A DNA stretch of 64,000 nucleotides from Monocercomonoides exilis (taxonomy: Eukaryota > Preaxostyla > Oxymonadida > Polymastigidae): the NCBI GenBank assembly GCA_001643675.2, contig LSRY02000069.1, positions 5,001 through 69,000 on the forward strand, in the 5' to 3' direction. Below, piece by piece: positions 32,399 to 43,497 of this stretch; the first letter of the stretch is position 1; the number at the start of each line of letters is the position of its first letter. Under the pieces are notes generated by a model that saw only the letters and a program-made list of their open reading frames with translations, was not told the origin of the DNA and searched no databases. The position numbers and the translations under genes were made by a program.

Positions 32399-32509
32399 AA
32401 AAATAAACATATTTTAAAGGCAATTCGGTTTTATAAGAAACTCTAAGCTCTCTATTTAGTAAGTGATCACTTTTCTATTTTAAAAATTTCAATTGCTTCC
32501 ATTGTTCCG
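30394..32509. other. AT-rich intergenic stretch with repeats
   Basis: No gene was found in 2.1 kb. It contains the palindromic repeat copy B (31434-31654), a (CT)n-like patch near 31326-31378, a 51-base A run (32346-32396), and several short copies in both orientations of a motif close to TTCAAAAATAATYACNCA (around 31143, 31219, 31745, 31821 and 32066). Confidence 0.6.
31434..31654. repeat. Palindromic MITE-like repeat, copy B
   Basis: Arms of about 85 bases (from about 31435 and ending about 31652) are inverted copies. GAAAAGTTCCATTTGTTTAA on the left is mirrored by TTAAACAAATGGAACTTTTC on the right, a perfect 20-base match. The core TTCGATCAAATTT is shared with copy A at 5340-5562. No coding capacity. 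Confidence 0.75.
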
Positions 32510-34915
32510 TTAACTTACTGTTCTTTCTAATTGTAATTTATTCGCAAAATCTGCTTTTTCTTCTTCCATTTTCCCTTCATTTGAATTCTCTTCAATTTTT
32601 TCAGAAGAAAAGCTATCATCGGATTCAACTTCATCAAGCGTTTCTTCAGTTTCTTCTTCCTCTACCTCATCTTCCTCTTCCTCCTCTTCCTCATCTCCAT
32701 TAGATTCAGTATTTGCATCATTTTCATCATGATCAACAACAATATCTCCCGAATAATCTGATAATTGCATACTCTGTAGTTGGTCTGCTAAAAACTCTTT
32801 GTAAATAATGGCTATGTAACGGCGAGCCGCAATGTCCTTCACTCTGCGTAGATTAAAAAAATGATTCAATCTATCTTCATCCAATAATTCATCAAGTACT
32901 CTGTTGGTAACAACCAGCTTATCACCCTCTTCTCCTTCATTTCTTGTATTGCACACCATTCTTCCACATAGGACCATTTGTTCTGCTTCTTTCTTTCCAA
33001 ATTCTAACATCTGAACAATCGCCTTCAGGGCTAGACGCTCAGATTCCTTGATACCTTTGTTTATTGCATCGAGCATTGCTCCAGTAACTTTCTCGTTTGC
33101 TAGCTGTGCATGACATGTTCCACAAAGCACAATCGAAGCTAAGCCATAAAGAAAGTCATTTGCAGCTCGTTTTGGTGCAGTCTGAAGGAGCTGAACTGCA
33201 CTTGTAACAAGTCCAGAATTTAAGATGTGTGAATGAACTTCCTTATCGACGCAAAGATTGCTGAAAATGAGAGCAATGTCTGGCATTAGCTCATATTTTT
33301 GTTGAACTTTTAATAAAAACTGAAGATGTGACAATAGCTCGTCTTCGATTAAAGACTAAAAATCCAAATGGACAAAATGCAATCGTAAAAAAAAGCATAT
33401 TTCAAAAAACAGTAGCTGAATAGCTCAAGCAAAAGAATGCGCAATTAAAAATGTTCACACTAAATATACGTCTGTTTCAGAATGAATGACTGTTGTGCAA
33501 ATGATCGACAGAGAATGTTCGGCCATTGCTGGATAACTATTTGAAAGAAGTTTTATTAAGTATTTGAAGACTTTTTTGCTTGAAAGAATCTGAAATATAT
33601 TTTTAATTTTATTGCAGAGACAAAAAATTCATGAAGATTTCAATTCAGGCAAAAATGAATGAACGAATCAACCAATTAATGAGAGCATACGGGGATGGTT
33701 TCAGCATAGTCGATTGAAATTTTATTTATTAAAACCAAGCAATCATAAAGAAACATTTCTGGTGCGCAATTCAATGATTTAAACAACGATTGCCAATTTG
33801 CTGTTGTTGTTTGTATCGTCGTTGATGAAGTCGGCTGAGGCGATACAGAACAATAATCCGGAAGGACTACCATCAACGCATCTACAAGTTGAGGAAAGAC
33901 TGAAACTAAACCACTTGCATTTTCACTCACAACAACGTTATTGCGTAAAAAAAATATGATGTTTATTATAAAACTGAATGAAGGGCATGGTGATGTTGTC
34001 ATTTGCATGGAAGACATCAAAGGGCAAGATGAAAAAGAAGATAAAATTTGAATAGCAGTTTGTGCAAATGGAAATTGAGAAATGTGTTCCTGTGCGATTG
34101 AGTTATTCCCGATTAAGTTTGCTACGCACAATATTGTCTGAGAAAAAAGTGAATAAGAATATCTTTTCATAGGTAATTCTTAAAAGTGAGTTGTTTCAAA
34201 CTCTTGATCTGCAAGATTCATCTGTGTGCTTCAAAAAAATATCTGAAAGAAAATTTATTAAATTGCTAAACGTCATCAGATTCAACTCTTCTCCACTTTC
34301 AGTTGCTTTTTAAAATAAAAGTCTTTCAAAACTTAAAAAAGGTGAGGCAAATCATACCAAAGTTACAAAATATCGACAATATTCTACGCTATAAAAAAGA
34401 AGAAAGAAGAAGAAGAAAAACAACTTTTGTGGATTATCTTTTGAAACAAATGCAAACTAGAAGAAAAATGGATTGTGTTTTCTTTCCAATAATTTGCAAC
34501 GCAGTGATAACATCACAGTTCAATAATTCTTGCATAAATTTACTCGGTCCATCTTGGAAATAAATAATTGAAAACCAAATCAAATAAAAATAAGCACACT
34601 TTTTGATAATTCATAAATATCACATATTGCTTGATAAATTATTGTTTCATCATCAGATAAAAGTTTTGTAACAAGTTCCAATGCATTTTTTGGATGTGAA
34701 AATTTAAATTCATTATCATCTTCGTTTTCTGAGCGCCGATGGAAAAGTTGTTGTGTTCTATTTGATTTTCTTAACTTAGAAATAGTACTGTTAAATGAAT
34801 CGTGAAAATTAATTTGTTCTTTCTCTTTATTAAATGTCATCATCCTTGTACTTGCTCTTTCCTCGACGGATGAAGCAAAAAGAACATGAGAAATATTTTC
34901 TGATGCGTCATCCAT
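32510..34915 (-). CDS. Importin-alpha-like nuclear import adaptor
   Basis: Importin alpha carries classical NLS cargo into the nucleus together with importin beta. Six exons join in consistent phase: 34915-34600, 34552-34448, 34305-34202, 34137-33691, 33589-33470 and 33355-32510, giving about 645 residues. The N terminus aligns with the importin-beta-binding domain (TRMMTFNKEKEQ...ISKLRKSNRTQQLFHRR), keeping the LRK..R..QL..RR end but lacking the usual central arginine run. Armadillo-type helices follow: ALELVTKLLSDDE, TILCVANLIGNNS, KYLIKLLSNSYPAMAEHSLS, DIALIFSNLCVDKEVH and LKAIVQMLEFGKKEAEQM. The last 100 residues are strongly acidic (EEEEEEDEVEEEETEE). The NLS-binding Trp/Asn ladder is poorly kept. 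It could be a divergent paralogue rather than the main importin alpha. Confidence 0.75.
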
Positions 34916-35140
34916 CTTTATTATGGCACAGATATTATCTGATAATTTAATTAGGAAATATATGAAAAAAGCTTCAAGTTTTTTATTTTATAAACATGGA
35001 AAAAAACTTGATCGATACATTCTATAATATTTTTTTATTAACATTTTAGTATTTGAAAATGCACATTGATGAGGTTACTAATAGTTTTAATTTATAATTA
35101 AAGATGTTAATTTTAATAATAGGAATGGAAACACTCACCG

Positions 35141-37676
35141 ATGAAACAACCTCCATTGTCTGTTGTTTTGAAAGATCATGTTGGAAAAGGAGGAACAACT
35201 GAAAGGTATAATCTTGTTTGTTGTATAATCCACTTTCGTTTATTATTTTTCTTACATATGTTTCATTGTTTAGTTACAAAACATTGCAAGTTGATGCACA
35301 TGAATTTTTGGTTGAAGGAGAATATGAAAAATGTATTGAAACATGCAATAAATGCATTAAAAAAATAAATCAGACATTAGGTCCATCAAGCCCAGAACTC
35401 ATTTATGCGAAACTTATCTTATGTGAAGTATACACGGAATTGACTCGTTACTCTGATGCAATGAAAATGGCACTTGAAGTCGGGGCTTTGTTGGACTCTT
35501 GTCCAGGGCTTACAGACGGTCATATATTTAAAGTGTATTACTATAGAGATCTAGGAACTTTACATCGTATACAAGTTCGTCTTGATGATGCATTAGCTTG
35601 CTTTCAGAAAGTTGTGGAAACAAGAAGAAAGTTTCAAGGAGAAAGGCATCCAGATACTGCACTTGCACTTGTGGACCTTGCAATTGTTCATAAGGTCTTG
35701 ATTATTTGTTTTAAAAATTGTGTTCACATTTCCCAATATTCACATACGTTCTGCAGATGCGTGGAGAATATGACAGGGCAATCCAACTTCTTCAATATGC
35801 ACTAGTTGTTCAAGAAGATGTTTGAAATTTTAATTTTATAATTGTTGAGATTTTCTGCGCATTATTCCATTTTTTGTGGTTATTGTATTTATATTTCAAA
35901 TTTATCCAAAAACAATATATTTAATAAAGTGCTATGGAAGTGATTCAATTCATGTCGCATCGAATTTATTTCATCAGGGAGCTGTGTATATTTGTGCATC
36001 GCGATGGGTTGAGGCGAAGGAAGCACTGAAGCAAGGGATGCTGATTATGATGGTAAATGGGATGAACGAGCATCCAGACATGGCCTCAGCAGAGTGCAAT
36101 CTTGGGATCGTTTCAGGGCAACTTGAGAAATACGACGAGGTTTGGATGAAAGAATATCATTTTCTTCAATGAAATATTTAATTATGAATTGGGGATGAAT
36201 TTATTTAAATGACCATTAACATGTCATTTCGATATTTTGTTCATGCATATATTTTCATCTGCATATAGGCAATTGAACACTTTGAAAAAGCAAGACTATT
36301 GCGAGAGAAAATCTTTGGCCTGGCGCATCCAGACACAGCAGGAGTCTACATCCACATAAGCAGACAGCTGCACGCACAAGGACTTCTGGACGAGGCAGAA
36401 AGCTATGTGAACAAAGCACTAACCATTTTGGAGTCAACAGCAGCCGGAATGAAAGTGCAGGCAGAAGAAGCAGAAAAAGGTGCGTCTTCAGTGTCAGCTT
36501 CTTCGGCGACTCTTTCGGGGGCTCCTTCCGATGCTTCCATTCCGCTCTCTCCGCACCCCTCTGGAGACGAGAAATCTCTCCACGGTTCTGTTCGCGATGC
36601 TGCCGCAACACGCTCAGTGAAGTCTGTCTCTGGTGTCTCAAAGCAGAAGGCGCCGTCGCTGATGTCTGCGCGAGTGCCGACAACAACAGCAGCACGGCAG
36701 GCGAAAAAGACCCCTCCGACAGAAGAGTCCAACCCGAAGGTGTTTGAAGGCCTCGCTGCATGCAGAATGATGATGGGGCAGATACTCGTCACACGAGGAA
36801 AATTCGAAGAGGCAAGAAAGCAGTTCAATGTGGTTTGCTCTAAACAAAAATTATTATCTTTTGACGGTTAAAATTGTGCTTCTGAAATAAAATTTCATTT
36901 TTTTTTTGTATTTTTCAATTTTCTTTTGTTATTTATCAAATCCTTGTCAGGCAAAAGAACTCTTCCAGTCTCTTCCCGGACACGAAGACGACGTGAAAGA
37001 GTTGGACACTCAAATAGCCAATGCATTCCTCACAGAAGGCGCATCAGGCGATGCACTGGAGATATTCCAGTCATTGCTGGACCAAATCGAAGCGAAGCAT
37101 GCAGGTGGGAAAGAGGGATTGCTGAGTGCCACGCAGAAAGCAAAGCGGAGGGACAAGAAAAAGAGAAGAAGCTTCGACGAAGACGATGAAGAGGAAAACG
37201 ATGACCCAGCTGATCCAAACTTGGCATCTGTTGTGAATGGAATGGGTAATGCTTACAGACAGCAAGGAGAGTTAGAAGAGGCAATGTATTCTTACAGGCG
37301 TGCACTGCGCATCTATGAAAAGAGCGTTGGTGTATTTGACCCAAGTACAGCCATTGTGCACATGAACATGGGAAACACCTACTATGCAGCTGAGAAGCTG
37401 CACCAAGCAATGAGCCACTACACTCAAGCACGTGCTATCAGAGAGCGAATCTTCGGCTCTGTCCATCCGCAAACATGTGCAGCATATCGCTCTATTGGAG
37501 CAGTGTATTTTGCACTGGATAGCTTTGACGAAGCGCTGGATGTGTATGGAAAAGCTGCAGACGCAATGGAAGTTCTGAGAGGAGAGACAGCCCCAGAGGT
37601 GCAGGCCATCCGTCGCACAATGGCAGAGATTGTCAGGGAAAGAGCTCAATACAAAGCAGAGCACGAAAAGCAATGA
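35141..37676 (+). CDS. Kinesin-light-chain-like TPR protein
   Basis: Six exons in consistent phase: 35141-35205, 35274-35694, 35757-35819, 35930-36139, 36269-36832 and 36951-37676, giving about 682 residues. The start at 35141 is fixed by the phase of intron 1; an ATG at 35125 runs out of frame. Tetratricopeptide repeats of the 42-residue kinesin light chain type are seen throughout: YRDLGTLHRIQVRLDDALAC, FHQGAVYICASRWVEAKEAL, VYIHISRQLHAQGLLDEAES, GNAYRQQGELEEAMYSYRRA, VHMNMGNTYYAAEKLHQAM and RSIGAVYFALDSFDEALDVY. Spacers with ERHPDT, GLAHPDT and SVHPQT are typical of the family. A Ser/Ala-rich insert (about 36480-36720) separates two TPR blocks. TPR proteins of this type are protein-binding scaffolds; motor or ciliary cargo binding is possible but unproven. 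GC content rises clearly in exons 5 and 6. Confidence 0.85.
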
Positions 37677-37844
37677 ACATTTCACTTTTCACAAATTTTT
37701 GATTCAAAATTGATTTTTTTAATGATTTTTTCCAACTTCTATTAATTGATAATAACTTCTATTTTTTACTTTTTGACTTTTATTTCAAACAATCCAAAAA
37801 ACATCCAATTCACATCCAATTTACAGATATATTTGTTATTTAAA

Positions 37845-38070
37845 GGTGCGCTTCATATCGCTTGAAGTCCCCCTTATTTCTCTGAACGAGAATAAGGACG
37901 ATCATCAAAGCCATATGACGAGAGTTTCCAAATGGAAACACAGGCCACAAGCCATCTTCCCGCTCAAGACAACAAGCCGTGAATAATCTTCAGCGCTATT
38001 AACTGTTACAAGTTTAGAAACTTGAGAAGAGACATATACTACAGAAAAGATTCTGTGCGAGTACAGTCTT
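37845..38070 (-). ncRNA. U3: U3 small nucleolar RNA
   Basis: U3 is the box C/D RNA of the small-subunit processome and pairs with pre-rRNA. Read on minus from 38070, the 5' end AAGACTGTACT matches the conserved U3 start. It is followed by a box A-like UUUCUGUAGU near 38038-38050. Box B-like GAGCGGGAAG lies at 37956-37965 and box C UUGAUGAUCGU at about 37897-37908. A stable hairpin follows box C (GUCCUUAUUCUC paired to GAG..AAUAAGGGGGAC), as in U3. The length of about 226 nt fits the usual 215-330. The box D expected near the 3' end is weak (GAUAUGA near 37855), so the 3' boundary is approximate. The gene has its own TATA box and lies between two protein genes, not in an intron. Confidence 0.85.
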
Positions 38071-38093
38071 AATTTTTCCTTTGCCTGACTTCT

Positions 38094-38102
38094 CTATTTA
38101 TA
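38094..38102 (-). promoter_or_regulatory. TATA box of the U3 gene
   Basis: TATAAATAG on minus, 24 to 32 bases upstream of the inferred U3 start at 38070. A TATA element at this spacing is usual for independently transcribed small RNA genes. Such good TATA boxes are not obvious before the neighbouring protein genes. Confidence 0.6.
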
Positions 38103-38253
38103 CTGGTTAATTTCATATACAATTATGGTTTCATATAATCCCTTAAATATCTGTAAAATAATGTGAAAGAATTGCATTTCTCCAATGCAGTTAGAAAACC
38201 ATTTGATTTAAAAGTGCTCGTGAAGTTTAATACCAAAACTATACACATGCTTT

Positions 38254-38621
38254 ATGGAAAGAAAAAAAATGCGTCTATTTGATAAGCAAAGATCTCTCCA
38301 TAAAAATTCCAAGTATTTGAAAGAAATATTGCAATTACCCGAAGGGACATCTCTTGTTTGTGATTTTTTAATTATTTCTATCAGTATTATTTTGTTTTGT
38401 AGCTTTTGTCTGATTATTGTGATTGGTAGTTTTGCTCCATCTCCAAGCTCAACTCTCGAACAGTTACAGGCAGTATGCAATTATTTTTAAAAGCATATAT
38501 CAAAATATTAAATCCTTTTTCATTTTCTAAGAGTTACACAACTCCAGATTCCAAAGAAGCGCAAAAGGGGTATTTTGGAGTTTTGAATTTAGATTATTAT
38601 GACAATCCTTCATGTGATTGA
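38254..38621 (+). CDS. Small single-pass membrane protein, two exons
   Basis: ATG 38254 opens 73 codons to 38472. A GTATGC donor and a CTAAG acceptor then bound a 59-nt intron (38473-38531), and 29 further codons lead to TGA at 38619-38621, with phase 0 on both sides. The 102-residue product has a basic N terminus, one hydrophobic segment (FLIISISIILFCSFCLIIVI) and a polar C terminus (DSKEAQKGYFGVLNLDYYD). Intron size and donor match the other genes here, which is the main support. The family is not recognised. It converges on the aminohydrolase gene whose stop is about 200 bases away. Confidence 0.5.
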
Positions 38622-38818
38622 ATTGTTGTCTGTTTACATAAAAATCATTTCACATTGTTGATTTTCTATTTTCTGCTTCATTTTTATTATCTTCAAATTG
38701 TTTAGAAAAAAATATACCAATTAATTTCACTTGTAATTTTGTAAAATCAATAAATTCATAAATCTGGTTATTAACAGTGTTAAGAACAAGGAAATATTTG
38801 CGTTCTGACCTCTTTCAG

Positions 38819-40754
38819 TTAGAACTTTGCCCAAACGTCTTTGGATCTTTCACGGGCTCTTTCAAAGACTGCTTTTTCATCGAACTGTGGTTTTGGCAGA
38901 TTCAAAATGTGATCCTTCATCAGTACTTTTCCAGCAACAATTGTAGTATTCACATCAGCCGGGGTAATTCCGAACATGAAGTGCCATGGCCAATTTCCTG
39001 GTGTAATAGGAGTTGGAGGATAGTAATCGAGAATGATTACATCACCAGCTGCTCCAGGCGTCAGATGCCCAATTGGGAATCCAAAGAATCCTAAATATAA
39101 CAGAATTGAATTGAGTTTTCCGAAAGAATGTGCACAGTTATGAAATAAAAATGTTTAAACACAGACATCAAAATCAAATCTGAATATTAAAAAAAAAAAA
39201 AGGATTCACACTTTCTGCAATCATTGCATTGGATTTGAAGAGCATTTCCCCAAGCTGCCATGACATTGCCTGTGGGTCTTTTTGTGCGAGCTTGTGTCCA
39301 ACATATCCCTGTTTGAACTCGCTTATCATGTCCTGTGACATACCGTCAGTTCCAAGCCCCACCAAAACACCTTTCTCCATCATTCTCTGCACTTTTGCAA
39401 ATCCCACAGCGTTGTTCATGTTTGAGGACGGGTTGTGCACAACAATTGTGTCTGTCTCTTTCAAAATGTCTTCGTCGCTTTCTGAAATTGCGACACAGTG
39501 CACGCAGATTGAGCGGTGACCCAGCAATCCTATTTTAAGGAGAGTCATTTTTTTACAAAATGAGCCATGAAAATATATCACGCAAATGTTATAGAGGATA
39601 AAAATAAAAGAAAAGGAGATTGAACACAGGTATTTTCAAAATAAACAAGGTTGACAAAAAAAAATCAAACCATGTTTCTCGAGGCGCTGTACTGGTGTCA
39701 TTCCGCATTTGTATTCAGCATCATCTTGGTCAAATGACGATTCAGAAACATGAATGTGTACTCCAACTGTTTCCGGCGGCACTTCGCGGCGCAAACGTCT
39801 GTTTAAAAATAATGATAGAAAAACAATCAATATATTAATCACTGAATTCATTGAATAATTCATATTAAAAATCTCAAAAATTCTCATAAAGCTAAGTGCA
39901 ATCGCATCTAATACAAAATTTTACGGAAGCTTTTCTTCTTCTTCTTTTTTTTGAATCATTCAAAGCATACGCAGAGATGGTTTCCATGATTTTCTCATTC
40001 ACAGTGAATGAAGCATGCAAGCCAAAAGTGGCAGCAAGCAAAGGCGATGGCTCTTTTGCGCATCTTTGCATAAATCTAATATTCTCCGAAATTCCAGCAT
40101 TTGCTTCTTCCTCAGAGTTTCTGTCAGTAACTTCATAGCACAAGCATGCCCGAACACCAGCTCCAAGTGTAGCTTTTGCGATTTCATCAAGCGAGCCTGC
40201 TACTGCATTAGGGCTGGCATGATGGTCTATCAATGTTGTCGTTCCGCATTTGATAGCTTGGATTACGCAAGAAACAGCACTGAGATAAACATCCTCCAGT
40301 GACAGAGCTTTGTCGAGTTCCCACCATAATCGCTGAAGAACTTGAATAAATGTTTTTGCAGGTGGTCCCGCAAGAGCTTTTCCTCGTGAAAACATGCTGT
40401 AGAAATGCGTGTGCGCACAAATGAATCCTGGCATAACCTTTGTTTCAAGTTTAAAATGAAGAATGAAGTTGCAATATAAAAGCTTTAAATCACACAAGCT
40501 TTCCATCAGCATCAATCACTTCTGCATCTGGGCACGCTGATTTAACCTTTTCACATTCGTCAACAAAGGCAATTTTCCCTGTTTTGCGATCAATGCAAAC
40601 AGCTCCGTTCTCAATGACTTTTGGCTCAGAGCCCAAAGTCAGCACTCTTCCGTTTGTTACAATAACGTACTATTCACGTTTATATGAAATCAGGAAACAA
40701 TAAATCGTAATTATCGCTGTTTTAATTATTTTTTCACACTTGCTTTTCAGACAT
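38819..40754 (-). CDS. ssnA: SsnA-type aminohydrolase (amidohydrolase superfamily)
   Basis: A metal-dependent hydrolase related to chlorohydrolases, guanine deaminase and bacterial SsnA; the substrate of SsnA is not known to me. Six exons in exact phase: 40754-40740, 40669-40496, 40437-39971, 39798-39671, 39529-39212 and 39090-38819, giving 457 residues, close to bacterial SsnA (about 440). Motifs: VMPGFICAHTHFYSMFSRG with metal ligands His72 and His74, KCGTTTLIDHHASPN, FGLHASFT, VGVHIHVSE, ICVHCV, DTIVVHNPSSNMNNAVG, VLVGLGTDGMSQDM with the ligand Asp, and a C-terminal GAAGDVIILDY barrel strand. Exon 1 encodes only five residues. The family is mainly from anaerobic bacteria, so lateral acquisition followed by intron gain is likely. 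An old eukaryotic amidohydrolase is the alternative. Confidence 0.88.
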
Positions 40755-40979
40755 TTTCTCTAAGGGAAATGATCAATAGTGATCAAAATTTTTTTCTATT
40801 TATCTTGGTAAGTTCAAAAGAGTGGAGGATGTCATAATGAAAATGATGTGTAATGGAGCTTCGAAATTTCAAAAAAATCTTTGGAAAAAACAAACTCTTT
40901 GTATTCTATTTAATTATAACCCCATTTCACCGCTGATGAAACGCAATTGTGACGTGAAAATGAAAAAAAAATTTTTTTT

Positions 40980-41607
40980 TTATTTAGAATTTGTGCTTTG
41001 GCGAATCTTCTTTGATCTCTTGTTCTCGTGATGGGTAGTTGTGTAGAAAATGTATGGAATTAAAACTGCATTGCAGCTCATCAGTAAGAAAGCGAAAAAT
41101 TCACGCTTGTGAGATGTGTAAAATCTTTTGTAAACTGCTTGGGGAAGAATGTCAAGTGGAGCTTCAATGAATGGATGTCCAATTACAAACTGAATCTCGT
41201 CAGAATCAGCAACTTCGCGATAACTGACACGCACTGGTAGCATGTGATATGCTCCGCTTCGTTGAGGTACCCACACCTGCTCACATGTAACGTTTGTTTC
41301 ACCTTCAATTTTGTCGTAATGGCACAAATTATTGTCCTTTGCATTTTGTGAAACAAGGAAATATTCGCCCCATTGATCATCGACATTAACATCGTAAATA
41401 GGCTCTTCCCCAGCATTGTGAATGTGGATATGTGTTTTTAAATCAAATTTTTCACCTGCTGGAAGTGTTACTAACTCTTTTTTGACAAGAACTGTTGGAG
41501 TGGAAAAAACTGAAGATAACAAAACCAGAAATCCAATGAAGAATGTCTTAAAAAGAAATATCAACAGTTCTTCAAAATGCTCAAAAATAATAAACGATAC
41601 AAACCAT
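40980..41607 (-). CDS. SSR2: Translocon-associated protein subunit beta (TRAP-beta)
   Basis: TRAP-beta is a single-pass ER membrane protein beside the Sec61 translocon. The start codon ATG (41607-41605) is a three-base coding exon, followed by a 58-nt intron (41604-41547) and the exon 41546-40980. Splicing gives 189 residues (human 183) with a clean signal peptide, MTFFIGFLVLLSSVFS. The lumenal domain has the family's IHNAGEEPIYDV and WVPQRSGAYHMLPVRVSY patterns and an N-glycosylation sequon (NVT). A transmembrane segment (FFAFLLMSCNAVLIPYIFY) precedes a lysine-rich cytosolic tail (KRSKKIRQ). Unspliced, the long frame has no ATG and no sensible signal peptide. Identification rests on topology, length and these patterns. 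Confidence 0.72.
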
Positions 41608-42909
41608 GAGATGATTAGACTTTTATATTGACTGCTACCCACAGACAAAACCAAGTCGATCTGATTTGATAAATGAGCGAAATACGGATATTAGAGGAAG
41701 ATCAATTATTGATCAATAAAAAATTCTTTATTGAAAACTGAGTTACATCTGTTGCTTATCAAAGTGTCAAATAATTTTTTTAAGAGAACTAATGACTGAT
41801 GCGTTGGGAAAGGGAAATATTTTTTTGCATTAAATGAAATGATGCGACAACACAAAACTTTTTTTGAGAATAAAAGTTGGATGATAATGATTGCGAAAAT
41901 ATTTAAAAGTTGATTTTTCATGTATTATTATGAAATTTACAAAGAGAAAAATTTGTAATTGAAACATTATTTTACGTCGTTTCTTTGTAATTTCATTATT
42001 GAAAAGGATTTCATTGAAATGCATTGAATTGAAAATTATATGATCCAACGAATCAAATGATAATTTGCAGATATAATAGAGTGCGGTTAGCTTCATTTAT
42101 TTAGATTTTTTGTTACTTTAATTTTCCTATCGATTGTATTTTTCAAATTAGCATATGCCTAACTGAAATTCAAACAAAATAACATTGATTCATTTATCTG
42201 AATTGGTAATGTTTATGAAAAAGAGAAATATTTTTGTTTCGTTTGTAGAAATAACGAACAAACAGACAAAATGACTGGGAAATGATGGTTTTTGCATGTG
42301 TGAAAAATTTGACAATTGATGCATATAGAATGATGCAAATTTTTGAAAGATGAAACTAATTCATGCTTTGCAGGATCTTGATCAAACAATTTTGGAAGAA
42401 AAAAATTGAAGATGAAACGAATTAAGAAAAAATGGATGAAAAAGAGCCTTTTGAGTTTAATTGGATGCGGCTTTCAAAAGAAAAGTTAAGTCAAATAAAA
42501 TTTGTTCGCTTTAACGTTTCTTCTAGAAATAATGTCAGATATGCAATGATTGAATAAAGAAACTTTGAAAAAAAAAGTGAAATCGGTTTATTGAACAAAA
42601 CTTGTAAATATTTATCATAGTCTGTTAATGTTTATTCTTTGATTGATTTTAAAAAATTTTCGCACAAAAGAAATTTGATATGAAAGAGTTCTAATGCAAC
42701 ATCAAGTTTTATTCACTATTTTTTCACCTTTAATAAATTTTTATGTCAAAAATTTAAATATCTTTTATGAGGCTATAATTTCCAAATTTAAATACTGGAA
42801 GTTACCTTAAATTTTATGTTTTTCACAGAATCATCCAAATAATTTGCATAAATAAAAAAAAAAACAAGAAAAAATGAAAGAAAAGAATTCAAAACGTTTT
42901 TTTTTTTTT

Positions 42910-42949
<40 letters not shown>

Positions 42950-43497
42950 TTAAAGAGACATTGCAGTTGTTTAATTCTCAATGCAAAATTTCATCCTTTA
43001 TTTATTTGACAAAAGTTGTCATTGATAACATTAAAAGGATTTTTGCATTAATCATCCAAATTGTATTTATTGTTAATTATTTCATGGAATTATTTTTCAA
43101 TTCTTCTAACTTGCAAATGCAATTGTGGCATTTTCAAAGTAAGTCGAATCTTCCACGAAAAAAATTGTTTTTTCATTTCTTCATAATAATTGACATTCAA
43201 TATTTAGAGTTCAATAATCTGAAATAAATGCTAAAAAAAATAGTGCTTGTAAATTGAATACCAATCTCTCTCTCTCTCTCCTTTTTTTTTTTTTTTCCTG
43301 AAAAAAGTTGATAAGGCAAATGCATTTTCAGTTCTTCTTTTTCGCTTGAAAAGAAAAAGAAAAAAAAAAAAAACAAAACAGTTTATGCAAACGAAGTGCA
43401 ATTCCTTTGGAAAAACATTTAGAATAAATCAAGTGAATGAAAAAAAGAAGTGAAATGAAAAATTAACGCAAATAACTACAAAGACCATAAAACATTT
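41608..43497. other. AT-rich intergenic stretch
   Basis: No gene was found in 1.9 kb. The stretch holds the TRAP-beta upstream region, a 34-base T run (42915-42948, preceded by 12 T), a CT patch near 43267, and the 3' flank of the two-RRM gene. The open frame at 42874-43227 on plus runs through the T tract as a phenylalanine run and is not credible. Confidence 0.55.

Noticed and set aside
36255-36847. Minus-strand frames of 140-168 codons across the TPR gene
   Set aside because: Antisense of exon 5, which is clearly coding on plus by TPR motifs and matching intron phases.
37845-38070. U2 snRNA as identity of the structured RNA
   Set aside because: A GUAGUA word resembled the U2 branch-site recognition sequence. 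The AAGAC start, the UUGAUGAUCGU box C and GAGCGGGAAG box B, and the lack of an Sm site, fit U3 instead.
42874-43227. 117-codon plus-strand frame with a phenylalanine run
   Set aside because: It depends on a poly(T) tract and has no other protein-like feature.
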